Source: Actinomucor elegans
Taxonomy: Eukaryota > Mucoromycota > Mucoromycetes > Mucorales > Mucoraceae
Direction of reading: 5' to 3'
DNA length: 64,000 bases
Assembly: GCA_026027325.1 (NCBI GenBank)
Contig: JAMSLZ010000002.1
Location: 1 to 64,000, forward strand
Shown: in pieces, positions 18,856 through 28,700 of the stretch
Position numbering within the stretch: the stretch's first letter is position 1
Layout of the letters: every line of letters starts with the position of its first letter
Made by a program: the position numbers and the translations under genes
Notes under the pieces: generated by a model
The model's input: only the letters and a program-made list of their open reading frames with translations
The model's database searches: none
Told to the model about the DNA's origin: nothing

Positions 18856-20364
18856 ATGGAGCAATTAGAAATATTAAAGAAAATAGAAATACAAAAACTT
18901 ATTAGTTTGAAATGGAAATTTTTAAATAATACTTATCCTTATATAGATTATAAACGATATCATAGAACAGAATTAAAAGAAATAAACTTTATTAATGATC
19001 TTAAAAATGAGCTTTATCAAAAGTTAGGTGCTATTCCTATATTTATATTTTTAACTGATTTCTTCTACAAATTAAATATACCAGGTCCATTTAAAAATAT
19101 AGAGAAAGGGTTATTATTATTATATCAACTATTAATAGGTAAATCTATAAATGCTATGTCTTCTTATGTTAAATATACTACATATCATGATATGTATAAA
19201 ACTTTTTATGTTGATTATAGAAAAGAGCTAAATGAATGGGTAAACAATTTACTTCTTAATGATTATTTTTCAAATAACACTTTACGATTAATTTATGCCA
19301 AATTAAAAAATCCTAAATTACTAAAACATATTACCTGTTATATGGATGGATATGATTCAAGAATAGTCTATCAAGACATTCATTTTGATAAAAATAGGTT
19401 ATATTCTTATAAATTTAAAAATTCTGGTTTAAGAACACAATTTATTTGTGACATTAATGACATTATTATTTATATATCGCAACCAAAACCATGTAGCGAT
19501 TATACAGATGGTAAAATGTTTGAGGAAATTAATTTAAATAAATGTTTACATCAAACAGATTGTATGTTAATTGATGGTGGGTATACATTACATGTTAATA
19601 AAGTTATAGAGAAGAATAATCTTAATGGTGGATGTTTATCTCTGAACAATTTTTGTTATCCAAACAGAAAACCTAAAAATGAAGTATTATCACCTGAACA
19701 GATAAATTTTAATAAACAAATTGGTAGTATGAGGTCAGATATTGAAACATTTTTTTTAAAATACACCACTTTATTTCATAGATTTAATAAAGAAAAAGCA
19801 GTAAGGATAACAGAAAATAGTATTTATTATATTCAATTTAAATTATGTTCAGTATTATATAATATAAAGAAAGCATGTGAAATCTATGATGTAAAAGAAG
19901 ATAGAAATTATATGTTTAAATATTGGATTGAAGAAAATTTTGATTATATGAATGTAAATGATAATAATGATGAAAATGCAATAAATAAACATTTATTTGC
20001 AGATGAATATAAGCAACATTATATAACAGAACAGTTTAAATTCCAGGAAAGTTACCTTATAAATATAATACAAAACATGAGTATAAATGATAATACTGAT
20101 AGTATAGAAATAAAAAATACAGATAATAATAATGTTAATAGCAATGATGATGTTGATATAATAGATAATGATGTATACATGGAAGATGAATCTAATATTT
20201 ATGAAATTGATTATATTTTAAGCCATAAAATTGTTAAGAAAAAAAATACATATTTGGTAAAATGGAAAAATTTTGATGAAACCCATAATTCGTGGGTAAA
20301 AGAAAAGGATTTCCAAGACATAGAGTGCATTAAAAACTATTGGTATAGTATAGAGGATTTATAA
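18856..20364 (+). CDS. DDE transposase fused to C-terminal chromodomain (element 1)
   Basis: 502 residues, complete. The nuclease part has the pattern of IS5/Harbinger-type DDE enzymes: CYMDGYDSRI near residue 162 (first Asp), MLIDGGYTLH near 236 (second Asp), and GSMRSDIETFFLK near 296 (Glu), followed by YYIQFKLCSVLYNIKKA, the helix usual after the Glu. Residues about 380-440 are acidic, Asn-rich linker. Residues about 450-500 form a chromodomain: YEIDYILSHKIVKKK, then YLVKWKNFDETHNSWV, ending IKNYW. Homologues lie at 38468-39871 and from 62579. The chromodomain may steer insertion to methylated-histone chromatin, as in chromoviruses; this is inference. Composition is strikingly AT-rich. Confidence 0.85.
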   Translation: MEQLEILKKIEIQKLISLKWKFLNNTYPYIDYKRYHRTELKEINFINDLKNELYQKLGAIPIFIFLTDFFYKLNIPGPFKNIEKGLLLLYQLLIGKSINAMSSYVKYTTYHDMYKTFYVDYRKELNEWVNNLLLNDYFSNNTLRLIYAKLKNPKLLKHITCYMDGYDSRIVYQDIHFDKNRLYSYKFKNSGLRTQFICDINDIIIYISQPKPCSDYTDGKMFEEINLNKCLHQTDCMLIDGGYTLHVNKVIEKNNLNGGCLSLNNFCYPNRKPKNEVLSPEQINFNKQIGSMRSDIETFFLKYTTLFHRFNKEKAVRITENSIYYIQFKLCSVLYNIKKACEIYDVKEDRNYMFKYWIEENFDYMNVNDNNDENAINKHLFADEYKQHYITEQFKFQESYLINIIQNMSINDNTDSIEIKNTDNNNVNSNDDVDIIDNDVYMEDESNIYEIDYILSHKIVKKKNTYLVKWKNFDETHNSWVKEKDFQDIECIKNYWYSIEDL

Positions 20365-20393
20365 AAATAAAAGCATTAAAAGTTATTTAATAT

Positions 20394-20685
20394 GAGGATT
20401 GATTATTATATTGAATAAATACTTAAAAAAATAAGACTGCTACAAATAATTTCAAAAATGTATAAAACATTATATGATTGTCAGTATTGCGTTCTTTAAT
20501 CATATTCTAAATCAAAATATGTTTATCAAAATCTAATATTACCATCAAAATGTTTTTGGGATAATATATATAAAATATCATAATTGTTAAAAATAAATAG
20601 AATTATATTAACTAATTTAAAATATTATATTTGAATTTTAACTTTAATAATAATGGTTTTAACTTTCTTATAATAATTGATCGTC
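20394..20685 (+). repeat. Right 292-bp direct repeat of element 1
   Basis: Second copy of 17902-18193, starting 29 nt after the transposase stop and ending at the ATA duplication. The repeats being direct, not inverted, is unusual for a DDE transposon. Confidence 0.9.
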
Positions 20686-21091
20686 ATAATTTAAAATACA
20701 ATAATAAAAGAATAGACAGTAAATGGAATCAGCTATCCTGATAGTAAAAGTTATTCTAATGTTTATTCACAATTCAAAATCAAGTCTTCTTTATATACAT
20801 TTCATAAGAGCTTAATAGTGTAGCATTCAATCTATCAGCACGCATGGCCGTACAACGGAGTCCAATCCCAGCAGCCACTAATAAACCTTTCAACCACGCA
20901 TTGTTGTAATTGTATAACCCACGCGTTATTCGATATTCAGGTCTTATCTTGAGATACACTCGATACTACTCGATAATGTGATGCTGCGTGTTTCTTGTAA
21001 TGATTATTGGCTAATAGTTCTAAGGATGACTCATCGCTTGTATTTATGCAGGCCTCGTTAATCTGATTGGGTTATCAGATAGAGTCCGTGT

Positions 21092-21600
21092 TGTTGTAAA
21101 CGCTCATGATTATATTAATAAGAGAATACTGTACAGATAGAAAATCGTATAGATATCCTTATATATAGCTGCAGAAGTGTATAAAGCATTATTACCAAGA
21201 ACCAGAATGTAAATGACTGTATTTGATTATGTTAAAATATCTTTATTTATATATCACTTTGAGCAAGTAGACGCTCTAATTGATAAATACTATCTCTCAC
21301 ACCAAATATTACCTCCAATACTATTACCTTTGAATATAATGATCCCGACACTCCTCGCCGCTAATCTTGGTCCGCTCATTTGGTTATTATCCCTGGTCTT
21401 CTTTATACGCAGTCCAACCTTGTTCCTGGCAAATCGTAATATGAATTTAGAATTAAGTGCCGATCGTGAAAAAGTATATAAGAGATGCGTTTTATCACCT
21501 TTTGACCAGTTGATCAATTCTTGATCTCTAATAAAAAAACTATCCACAGTTTTAAAAGTATTTCTATCTTCCAAAATCTCTATCTGCCACCTTTACAACA
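21092..21600 (+). repeat. Solo LTR A with 5-bp duplication CGTGT
   Basis: 509 bp, TGTTGTAAACGCTCATGATT to CTTTACAACA, bordered by CGTGT at 21087-21091 and 21601-21605. It is inserted in LTR B. It differs from the A2 LTRs at several sites (for example a CT duplication near 21272 and an altered ATACCTCC-type stretch), so it is older than A2. Confidence 0.94.
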
Positions 21601-21672
21601 CGTGTAATGACATAAATGAACAGTTGGTTCCTTACTATTATGTCGATGCAAGATAGTAGGTGGAATACAACA

Positions 21673-21779
21673 AGACCCACATTTTCGCATGCAAAATCGA
21701 TCGTTTGTCTCTGTTCGGCTTCTAAGATCTCCTTATATAATGTTTTATCCATGTGGCCTTCAATTTTGCACATCCATCC
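21673..21779 (-). pseudogene. T1b transposase, short internal piece
   Basis: Encodes MCKIEGHMDKTLYKEIL and EQRQTIDFACEN on the minus strand, corresponding to 1953-2054 of T1a. It is bounded on one side by the AGACC duplication of LTR B and on the other by the CATCC duplication of A2. Confidence 0.88.
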
Positions 21780-22285
21780 TGTTGTAAACGCTCATAATTA
21801 TATTAATAAGAGAATACTGTACAGATAGAAAATCGTATAGATATCCTTATATATAGCTGCAGAAGTGTATAAAGCATTATTACCAAGAACCAGAATGTAA
21901 ATGACTGTATTTGATTATGTTAAAATATCTTTATTTATATATCACTCTGAGCAAGTAGACGCTAATTGATAAATACTATCTCTCACACCAAATATTACAT
22001 TCAATACTATTACCTTTGGATATATTGATCCCGACACTCCTCGCCGCTAATCTTGGTCCGCTCATTTGGTTATTATCCCTGGTCTTCTTTATACGCAGTC
22101 CAACCTTGTTCCTGGCAAATCGTAATATGAATTTAGAATCAAGTACCGACCGAGAAAAAGTATATAAGAGATGCGTTTTATCACCTTTTGACCAGTTAAT
22201 CAATTCTTGATCTCTAATAAAAAACTATCCACAGTTTTAAAAGTATTTCTATCTTCCAAAATCTTTATCTACCACCTTTACAACA
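21780..22285 (+). repeat. A2 5' LTR
   Basis: 506 bp, TG...CA, with TATATAAGAG near 22160 as likely promoter. Followed immediately by TTTTTTACTTTTAATTAC, not by a TGG-type tRNA primer-binding site. Confidence 0.95.
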
Positions 22286-22330
22286 TTTTTTACTTTTAAT
22301 TACTGTCCTATTTTCCTTACTTTTATCGAT
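22286..22330 (+). other. A2 leader, T-tract at LTR edge
   Basis: 45 nt between LTR and ATG, beginning with six T residues. No recognisable tRNA complement. Confidence 0.6.
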
Positions 22331-25300
22331 ATGGCTTCCAACAACGTTTCTGGTTCTTCTTCTGCCAACTGTGGTGTTAACCCTGACACCCCCATGTTTG
22401 ATGAATCGACCTTGTCAAGCAACCTTGATGAGTTTATCAAGTCTCCTGGTGCTAGTTCTTTGTTGTCTGAGTCGGCTGAGCATGCTGTTGCTGACATGAC
22501 TGACCCACAACTGATTGACACAAATATCGCCGGGCTCCGTGCAGATATTACCCGATACCTTCAAGCGTTTAGTCGTGCTCGTGTAGTCAGAGATGACGTA
22601 GCGGCTGATGAAGCCTTGTTGGCCCTTGAACGCTCCAAGAGGATGCTCCGTGAGATCCAAGAGTGCAGTTCATTGATCGGTGAGGTTGATCGTGTTAAGC
22701 CACCTACTGGTTTGACATTGAATCGTCGCGACTTGCCCAAGTTCCAACTCTTGACCTCGGCTGTCAAACCTTTTCCAGGTTACGAAGCCTTCGAGTCTGT
22801 TGAGCATTTTTTGAGAGAATTTGAGGATGTAGTTGAGTCTTCTTCCATGTCCATTGATGAGGTGTGGAAGAACTTCTTACCCCTTTGCCTTCCCCATGGC
22901 GATAAAGCATGGGTGAAAGATGAGCTGAGTAGAGGTTGTACCCTATGGGCAGATGCTCGTAGAGAGTTTAAGAAGCAGCACGGTTCTTCCCTTGTGTTGA
23001 GAAGATATACTGACCTTGTGTTTACCATGGTAATGGAAAACAATGAGTCGGTGGGCGACTATGCTAAGCGTTTTCAAACAGCAATGTTTGATGCAGGCCT
23101 ACCTAGAGAGTGTCCTAGAGTAGCTGATCGTTTTTTGGCCTCGCTGACTAAACCTGTTCAGACGCTGATCAGAGTTGCAATGAATTCAGTGAAGGCTGGA
23201 TCTTCTGGTGAGAATGCTGAATACACTGTCGATCAAATCGCACAGATTGGTCGTGATATTCTTGGTGACGACCATACGTCGTATAATGAGGCTGTTTCTC
23301 TTCTTCCTGGTGCGCCTGTTGTTGAGCGACGCAAAGAAAAGGCCCCCTATCACCATCATCACAAGAATGCAGCTCGTCGGGTGCAAAAGGCGAGTAAGGT
23401 GGCGAAACCCTTTTCGTGCATCCATCATGGTAACAATGCGACCCATGACACCAAGGATTGTTTTCTCGCTAAGAGAAGAGCTGAACGCCCTCCTTCTGTG
23501 AAGAAGGCGAAGGGTAAAGAGTGTTGGACTTGTGGTGTGTCTCCATGGCGTCCTGGTCATCGTTGTGGTGCTGCTGAAAGCAGTAGTAGCAGTACTGTCT
23601 TGGCTGTGATGCCTGCGGCTTCCTCGAGTGAGAAGTCAATTGAGCAGCAAGTTCAAGAGGACTTGGAGATGGCCGACTCCGAGATTGAGAATCAGAGCTA
23701 TCAATGTAAGTACCTGAATGAGAACAAGAAGAGTGACAAATTAAAGGCTAATGACGCATTTAATTTATGTACACCGTTGATTGTAGAGTCTGAACGTCTC
23801 CTGGGACGCGTAGATACAGGAAGTAGTTGTAGCTTTGTTAGTTTGTCTTCTTTGAAGAATAAACTTCATATAAATAAAGTACATAAATTACCTGGTTCTT
23901 ATAATTTCTTGTCTCATCAAAATACTGCAAAGAGAATTGGTATCACCGATCCTTTGGAAATAAAGTATGCAAATGGCATTAAGTTCAAACACTCATTTGA
24001 AGTAATGAACTTTAACGACGGATTCGAGTTTGATATTCTTCTTGGCACAGATATTCTTCCCAAAATGAATATCGGATTAACTGGAGTGGCTTTTCGCATC
24101 AAAGATGATCATGCACATTCTGACGCTGCCTTGAGTGATGAAGCTATTTTTGAAAACTTGAACATTGAACGTGAAAGAAAACATGAACCTGACAATTCGC
24201 CTGCTGGTACGCCTGAGCAAAGAGCAGAGTTCATGAGTATAATTAAAGAATCACTAGAGATTAATCAGAGCATACCCATAACATCTTCATGTCCTTTGCC
24301 TGAATCCATTGTTCGATTACCTACGAAAGAGGGTGCAACGGCGTATAGACGTCAATACCCCATCCCTTATGCATTAAGACCAGTTCTCGATAAGCAAATA
24401 AAAGAATGGTTGGAAACAGGTACAATCATTCGATCCCGAGTAAACACGTCATTCAACAGTCCATTACTGCTTGTTCCTAAACGTAACAAAGATGGTGAGA
24501 TTGTGAGCCATAGAGCGTGTTTAGATGTGAGATCGTTGAATCAAATTCTACCTCCAACATTCAATTTTCCCGTACCTTTGGTTAAGGATATCTTTGATAA
24601 CTTGGCCGGTAAAAAAGTGTTTACAACTTTGGATTTGTCGAATGCATATCATCGATTCAAAGTGGCACCCGAGGATGTACACAAGTTATCGTTTACTTAT
24701 AATGGCAATGGCTTTTCCTTTCAAAAAGCGTGCTTTGGAGTGAAAATGCTAACCTCGCAATTTCAAAAGGTCATGGCAACCTTGTTTGAAGGTATTGATT
24801 GCGTTCAGAACTTCGTGGATGACTGTATTGTTGCCAGTGAAAGTATCGAACAGCATGCAAAAGATGTAAAGTTTGTGATTGACAGATTAAATTCCGCAAA
24901 TTTAATCCTGAAAGAATCCAAGTGTTCATGGTTTCAACATTCAGTTCGTATGTTGGGATTTGTAGTGGACGCTTCAGGAGTTCGTGTGGATCAATCAAAA
25001 CTTACCAATGTTTCAAAGTGGCCACTTCCAAATAAAAATAAGAAACACATCCAGCAATTTATGGGTTTGGTCAATTACCTGAGAGAATTCGTTCCGATGA
25101 TTTCCAGAGTAGCAGAACCACTCACCAGTTTAGTGAATGCAGAGAATGTGGAAGAGCTGTGGACCGATCGTCACACTAAGAGCTTTGAAACTATCAAAGA
25201 GATTTTGCAGTCGAAGATGATGCTGCATTATCCGGATTTGTCAAAACAGTTTTACGTAGCTACAGACGCATCACTTTATGGTGTCGCGGCAGTGTTGTTT

Positions 25301-27256
25301 CAAAAGAATGAGGCCGGCCAAGATCTTTACATAGGATTTGTATCGAGCTCCTTGTCACCTTCACAACGCCGTTGGAGCACTACTAAAAGAGAATTGTATG
25401 CAGTCGTGTTAGCATTACTGAAGTTTCGCAAGTATATATGGGGCAAAAAGTTCACTGTATTTACAGATCACAAGGCACTAGTATACTTACATACGCAAAA
25501 GATCGCAAATCCCATGTTAATTGGATGGATCGAGACTCTTCTGGATTTTGATTTTGATGTAGTGCACATCCCCGGTATATTGAACAAATTGCCTGATATT
25601 CTGAGCCGTTTGTATTCACCTTTAGAAGATGAAAACAAACTGGTGGAGGATAGTGTTACGAGCAAAATCATCAGACGAAGCCCTAAAAAGAAAGCCATCA
25701 TTAGAAAAAAGCGATTTAGCCGAGATAAAACGATTAACGTACTCGCGACTAAACTAGTTGAAAGAAAAGATGAGCTGACTGACTATATGACTCCTCCTGA
25801 AGAAGAGAGAGATGCTCTGTTGAAAGAAGCGCATGCATTTGGACACTTTGGATCGCAAGCAATTGTGCGAGATTTACATTCACAAGGTCTCCATTGGGCG
25901 AATATCTACGCAGAAGCAAAAGACATTGTTAGTTCGTGTGTTGAATGTCAAAAGCACAACATCAGTAAGAGAGGTTATCACCCATTATCTAATGTTGTAG
26001 CCAACCGACCATTTGATCATATTGCTATCGACTTGGCTGGACCTTTTGACGTAACTGAAGAAGGATATGTTTACATGTTGGTTATAACAGATATTTGTTC
26101 GAAATTCGTTATTCTCAGACCTCTGAAGAACAAACAATCCGATACTGTTGCAAAAGAGTTGGTCAAAGTCTATGGTGATTTTGGTGTTCCACGTATTTGC
26201 CAGTCTGATAATGGTCTAGAGTTCAAGAATGCTGTGATGAACAGTATTTCGAAGAACCTAGGAATTGATAGAAGATACACTACGCCATATCATCCTCGAG
26301 CAAATGGAGCAGCGGAAAATGCAGTTCGTACCGCAACTAACACGTTAAGAAAAATGATGAAGTCAGACAGTCATAGTTGGGCGTATTATCTTCCTATCAT
26401 ACAGCTCTGCATGAACCGACACATTAAAGCAAAAACTATGAGTTCTCCCTTCTCCTTGATGTTTGCACGTAGAGTCAACTTACCTGATGACTACGGGAAC
26501 GAGAAGAAGTTCAAACTACCCATTGAGTCTATGACCATGCGAGAGTTGGAAGAACGCGTAGATTACATGGATAAGATCGTATTCCCAGCCATCCTCGAAA
26601 GAACTCAGAAGATAAATGAGGAATATAACAAAAAGTTCAATCAAAAGAGTGTTCTTGTCGACATTCCAGTTGGAACGCATGTCATGATCAGATTACAGAA
26701 TCGATCTAGTAAGTTAGCTCCGATTTATGAGGGACCTTACACTGTTGTTCGAAGAAATACTGGTGGATCGTATGAACTAAAGGATGAACAGAATGAATTA
26801 TTATCCCGAAACTATGTACCGTCGGAATTGAAAGTAGTTACCCTGGATGAGTCTAGTATCGAAGAAGAATACTACGAAGTCGAAGGTATCCGTGATCATC
26901 GAGGTGAAGAAGGTCATCGAGAATACTTGATTAAGTGGAAAGGTTATTCTGAGAAAGAAAATACTTGGCAAAAAGCAAGTGATTTCACCGATCCAACTAT
27001 CATTCAACGGTACTGGAATAAGCAAAGAGAATTACGACGTTTAGAGCAAACTAGAGTCGAACAGTCAATTCAAAACTCTGAACCTAACAGACGCAAAAAA
27101 GTTGGAACTTCCAAGATTCCTAAATGCAATGGGAATGAGATGTCAAATGTAGCGATCGAGATGTCGAAAAACAAAAGAGCAAATATTGCAGCCACTACGA
27201 GTAGAGAAGAGAGAATACTGAATAGACGTTCAAACAAGAAAAGAAAGATAGAATAA
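22331..27256 (+). CDS. A2 Gag-Pol polyprotein with C-terminal chromodomain
   Basis: 1641 residues from ATG 22331, single frame with no Gag/Pol frameshift. Gag: capsid-like region to about 350, then CIHHGNNATHDTKDC and CWTCGVSPWRPGHRC (near 397), an atypical zinc module with eight residues before His. Protease: RVDTGSSCSF (about 494). RT: TTLDLSNAYHRFKV and FVDDCIVAS (about 828). RNase H: YVATDASLYG (about 975) and FTDHKALVYL. Integrase: HHCC (about 1165-1210), IDLAGPFDV (1232), SDNGLEFKN (1291), ANGAAENAVR (Glu, about 1328). GPY/F: YEGPYTVVRR (about 1467). Chromodomain: YYEVEGIRDHRG to IIQRYW (about 1513-1563). A basic tail follows. All catalytic residues are present. Copies itself via RNA and inserts cDNA. 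Confidence 0.97.
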   Translation: MASNNVSGSSSANCGVNPDTPMFDESTLSSNLDEFIKSPGASSLLSESAEHAVADMTDPQLIDTNIAGLRADITRYLQAFSRARVVRDDVAADEALLALERSKRMLREIQECSSLIGEVDRVKPPTGLTLNRRDLPKFQLLTSAVKPFPGYEAFESVEHFLREFEDVVESSSMSIDEVWKNFLPLCLPHGDKAWVKDELSRGCTLWADARREFKKQHGSSLVLRRYTDLVFTMVMENNESVGDYAKRFQTAMFDAGLPRECPRVADRFLASLTKPVQTLIRVAMNSVKAGSSGENAEYTVDQIAQIGRDILGDDHTSYNEAVSLLPGAPVVERRKEKAPYHHHHKNAARRVQKASKVAKPFSCIHHGNNATHDTKDCFLAKRRAERPPSVKKAKGKECWTCGVSPWRPGHRCGAAESSSSSTVLAVMPAASSSEKSIEQQVQEDLEMADSEIENQSYQCKYLNENKKSDKLKANDAFNLCTPLIVESERLLGRVDTGSSCSFVSLSSLKNKLHINKVHKLPGSYNFLSHQNTAKRIGITDPLEIKYANGIKFKHSFEVMNFNDGFEFDILLGTDILPKMNIGLTGVAFRIKDDHAHSDAALSDEAIFENLNIERERKHEPDNSPAGTPEQRAEFMSIIKESLEINQSIPITSSCPLPESIVRLPTKEGATAYRRQYPIPYALRPVLDKQIKEWLETGTIIRSRVNTSFNSPLLLVPKRNKDGEIVSHRACLDVRSLNQILPPTFNFPVPLVKDIFDNLAGKKVFTTLDLSNAYHRFKVAPEDVHKLSFTYNGNGFSFQKACFGVKMLTSQFQKVMATLFEGIDCVQNFVDDCIVASESIEQHAKDVKFVIDRLNSANLILKESKCSWFQHSVRMLGFVVDASGVRVDQSKLTNVSKWPLPNKNKKHIQQFMGLVNYLREFVPMISRVAEPLTSLVNAENVEELWTDRHTKSFETIKEILQSKMMLHYPDLSKQFYVATDASLYGVAAVLFQKNEAGQDLYIGFVSSSLSPSQRRWSTTKRELYAVVLALLKFRKYIWGKKFTVFTDHKALVYLHTQKIANPMLIGWIETLLDFDFDVVHIPGILNKLPDILSRLYSPLEDENKLVEDSVTSKIIRRSPKKKAIIRKKRFSRDKTINVLATKLVERKDELTDYMTPPEEERDALLKEAHAFGHFGSQAIVRDLHSQGLHWANIYAEAKDIVSSCVECQKHNISKRGYHPLSNVVANRPFDHIAIDLAGPFDVTEEGYVYMLVITDICSKFVILRPLKNKQSDTVAKELVKVYGDFGVPRICQSDNGLEFKNAVMNSISKNLGIDRRYTTPYHPRANGAAENAVRTATNTLRKMMKSDSHSWAYYLPIIQLCMNRHIKAKTMSSPFSLMFARRVNLPDDYGNEKKFKLPIESMTMRELEERVDYMDKIVFPAILERTQKINEEYNKKFNQKSVLVDIPVGTHVMIRLQNRSSKLAPIYEGPYTVVRRNTGGSYELKDEQNELLSRNYVPSELKVVTLDESSIEEEYYEVEGIRDHRGEEGHREYLIKWKGYSEKENTWQKASDFTDPTIIQRYWNKQRELRRLEQTRVEQSIQNSEPNRRKKVGTSKIPKCNGNEMSNVAIEMSKNKRANIAATTSREERILNRRSNKKRKIE

Positions 27257-27439
27257 GTAGGCAAGTTATGAAACAAGAACCAAGAAAAGCCACGATGCAA
27301 GAAAAGACCCTGAATTGGTGCGTAAAAGGAGGTATACCTGAGCGTGTTAATCAAAACTCAGCCGCATGAATGTACTATTTGGTGGAACTGACGCACTTGC
27401 CGAATCAATACAAGTTTGTTTGATTCTGGTGGAGGATAA
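27257..27439 (+). other. A2 3' untranslated region with polypurine tract
   Basis: 183 nt between stop and 3' LTR. The last 13 bases, GGTGGAGGATAA before TGTTG, form the likely plus-strand primer. Confidence 0.65.
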
Positions 27440-27945
27440 TGTTGTAAACGCTCATAATTATATTAATAAGAGAATACTGTACAGATAGAAAATCGTATAG
27501 ATATCCTTATATATAGCTGCAGAAGTGTATAAAGCATTATTACCAAGAACCAGAATGTAAATGACTGTATTTGATTATGTTAAAATATCTTTATTTATAT
27601 ATCACTCTGAGCAAGTAGACGCTAATTGATAAATACTATCTCTCACACCAAATATTACATTCAATACTATTACCTTTGGATATATTGATCCCGACACTCC
27701 TCGCCGCTAATCTTGGTCCGCTCATTTGGTTATTATCCCTGGTCTTCTTTATACGCAGTCCAACCTTGTTCCTGGCAAATCGTAATATGAATTTAGAATC
27801 AAGTACCGACCGAGAAAAAGTATATAAGAGATGCGTTTTATCACCTTTTGACCAGTTAATCAATTCTTGATCTCTAATAAAAAACTATCCACAGTTTTAA
27901 AAGTATTTCTATCTTCCAAAATCTTTATCTACCACCTTTACAACA
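27440..27945 (+). repeat. A2 3' LTR
   Basis: 506 bp, apparently identical to 21780-22285, and followed by the CATCC duplication. Confidence 0.95.
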
Positions 27946-28193
27946 CATCCAACACCAGCGTATGTAATCGCACTCCAAAGCATAATACTACCTCCTCCAT
28001 GTTTTACCGTAGCATTAATATGTCGCGGTTGCAACGTTTGACCATCCCGAATCCAGGCCCAAGTGCGTCCATCCGAATTGAAGCGATTTACTTTGGTCTC
28101 ATCTGACCATACCACACGTTTCCAGTCATCAATTGTCCAATAACGATGAGCTTTACACCATGCGAGCCTTTTTCTGGCATTTTTTACACTTAG
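27946..28193 (-). pseudogene. T1b transposase, first-Asp piece
   Basis: Minus-strand coding from near 28193 to 27951, including KRLAWCKAHRYW, VVWSDETKVNRFNSDGRTW (first catalytic Asp), INATVKHGGGSIMLW and ITYAGVG. It has the uninterrupted NATVKHGGG junction that T1a lost by a 2-base insertion. It is cut by A2 at one end and LTR E at the other. Confidence 0.88.
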
Positions 28194-28200
28194 TGTGCTG

Positions 28201-28565
28201 TGTTATATCGAATATAATAAAGACTGTAAAAATAACCAGACTGATAAAACGAAATTGATTTATTAAAGCATTAAAATGATGAGCTATTTATACAAAATTG
28301 AAGTTCGGATTTAACTTGATATTATAGACGATTGAGTTAGTCAAAGACTGCGCTCATGGAGTTAACAAGGATTTATAGTAATCCATTCTAGTACGACTTT
28401 ATATTCGGTGATAGATAGTTTATGAAGGTTAGTTGCACTAAGCATTGATTTCCATATATATCTCTTAACCGACGTTACAAAGCTGTCAAAGCACAAGCTG
28501 AGTATAAGCATTGTCGAACATTGACCTGATTGGTGACGGACACTGAACAAGTCATGTTTACAACA
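28201..28565 (-). repeat. LTR C copy, complete, no target duplication
   Basis: 365 bp on the minus strand, TGTTGTAAACATGAC to GATATAACA. It carries a CTGTAAAAATAACCAG segment that the 8469-8815 copy lacks. Left and right flanks differ (TGCTG versus AAGAA), and the right neighbour is a truncated LTR B, so the junction has been rearranged. Confidence 0.88.
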
Positions 28566-28700
28566 AAGAAGACTTGATTTTGAATTGTGAATAAACATTA
28601 GAATAACTTTTACTATCAGGATAGCTGATTCCATTTACTGTCTATTCTTTTATTATTGTATTTTAAATTATATCCTTCGTCTTTAGCACCGGATATAACA
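28566..28700 (+). repeat. LTR B fragment (3' end only)
   Basis: Matches the last 135 bp of LTR B (compare 58982-59116), ending GGATATAACA. Its front is missing at the LTR C junction. Confidence 0.88.

Larger units (their letters stand above)
17902..20685 (+). mobile_element. Chromodomain-transposase element 1 with 292-bp direct terminal repeats
   Basis: A 2784-bp AT-rich element inside LTR B with 3-bp duplication ATA at 17899-17901 and 20686-20688. It begins and ends with the same 292-bp sequence in direct orientation (17902-18193 and 20394-20685). Each repeat has imperfect inverted ends of its own (GAGGATTGATTATTATA and GACGATCAATTATTATA read inward). Between them lie a 660-bp AT-rich region with TTTGTGGT-type inverted motifs (18535-18690) and one transposase gene. 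The 3-bp duplication fits the PIF/Harbinger group. Confidence 0.88.
17870..21672 (-). repeat. Solo LTR B, carrying two further insertions
   Basis: LTR segments 17870-17901, 20686-21091 and 21601-21672 assemble into a B-family LTR (compare 58613-59116) on the minus strand. It is bordered by AGACC at 17865-17869 and 21673-21677. Inserted in it are the chromodomain-transposase element 17902-20685 and a solo LTR A 21092-21600. Confidence 0.9.
21780..27945 (+). mobile_element. Ty3/gypsy chromovirus A2, structurally intact
   Basis: A 6166-bp element with 5' LTR 21780-22285, 45-nt leader, one uninterrupted Gag-Pol frame, a purine-rich tract GGTGGAGGATAA directly before the 3' LTR 27440-27945, and 5-bp duplications CATCC (21775-21779 and 27946-27950). 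Both LTRs are 506 bp and I see no difference between them. It is inserted in the T1b transposase. By structure it is the best candidate for a recently active element here. Confidence 0.96.

Noticed and set aside
28201..28700. A complete retroelement between LTR C and LTR B sequences
   Set aside because: The two LTR pieces belong to different families, abut directly, and share no target duplication; it is a rearranged junction.
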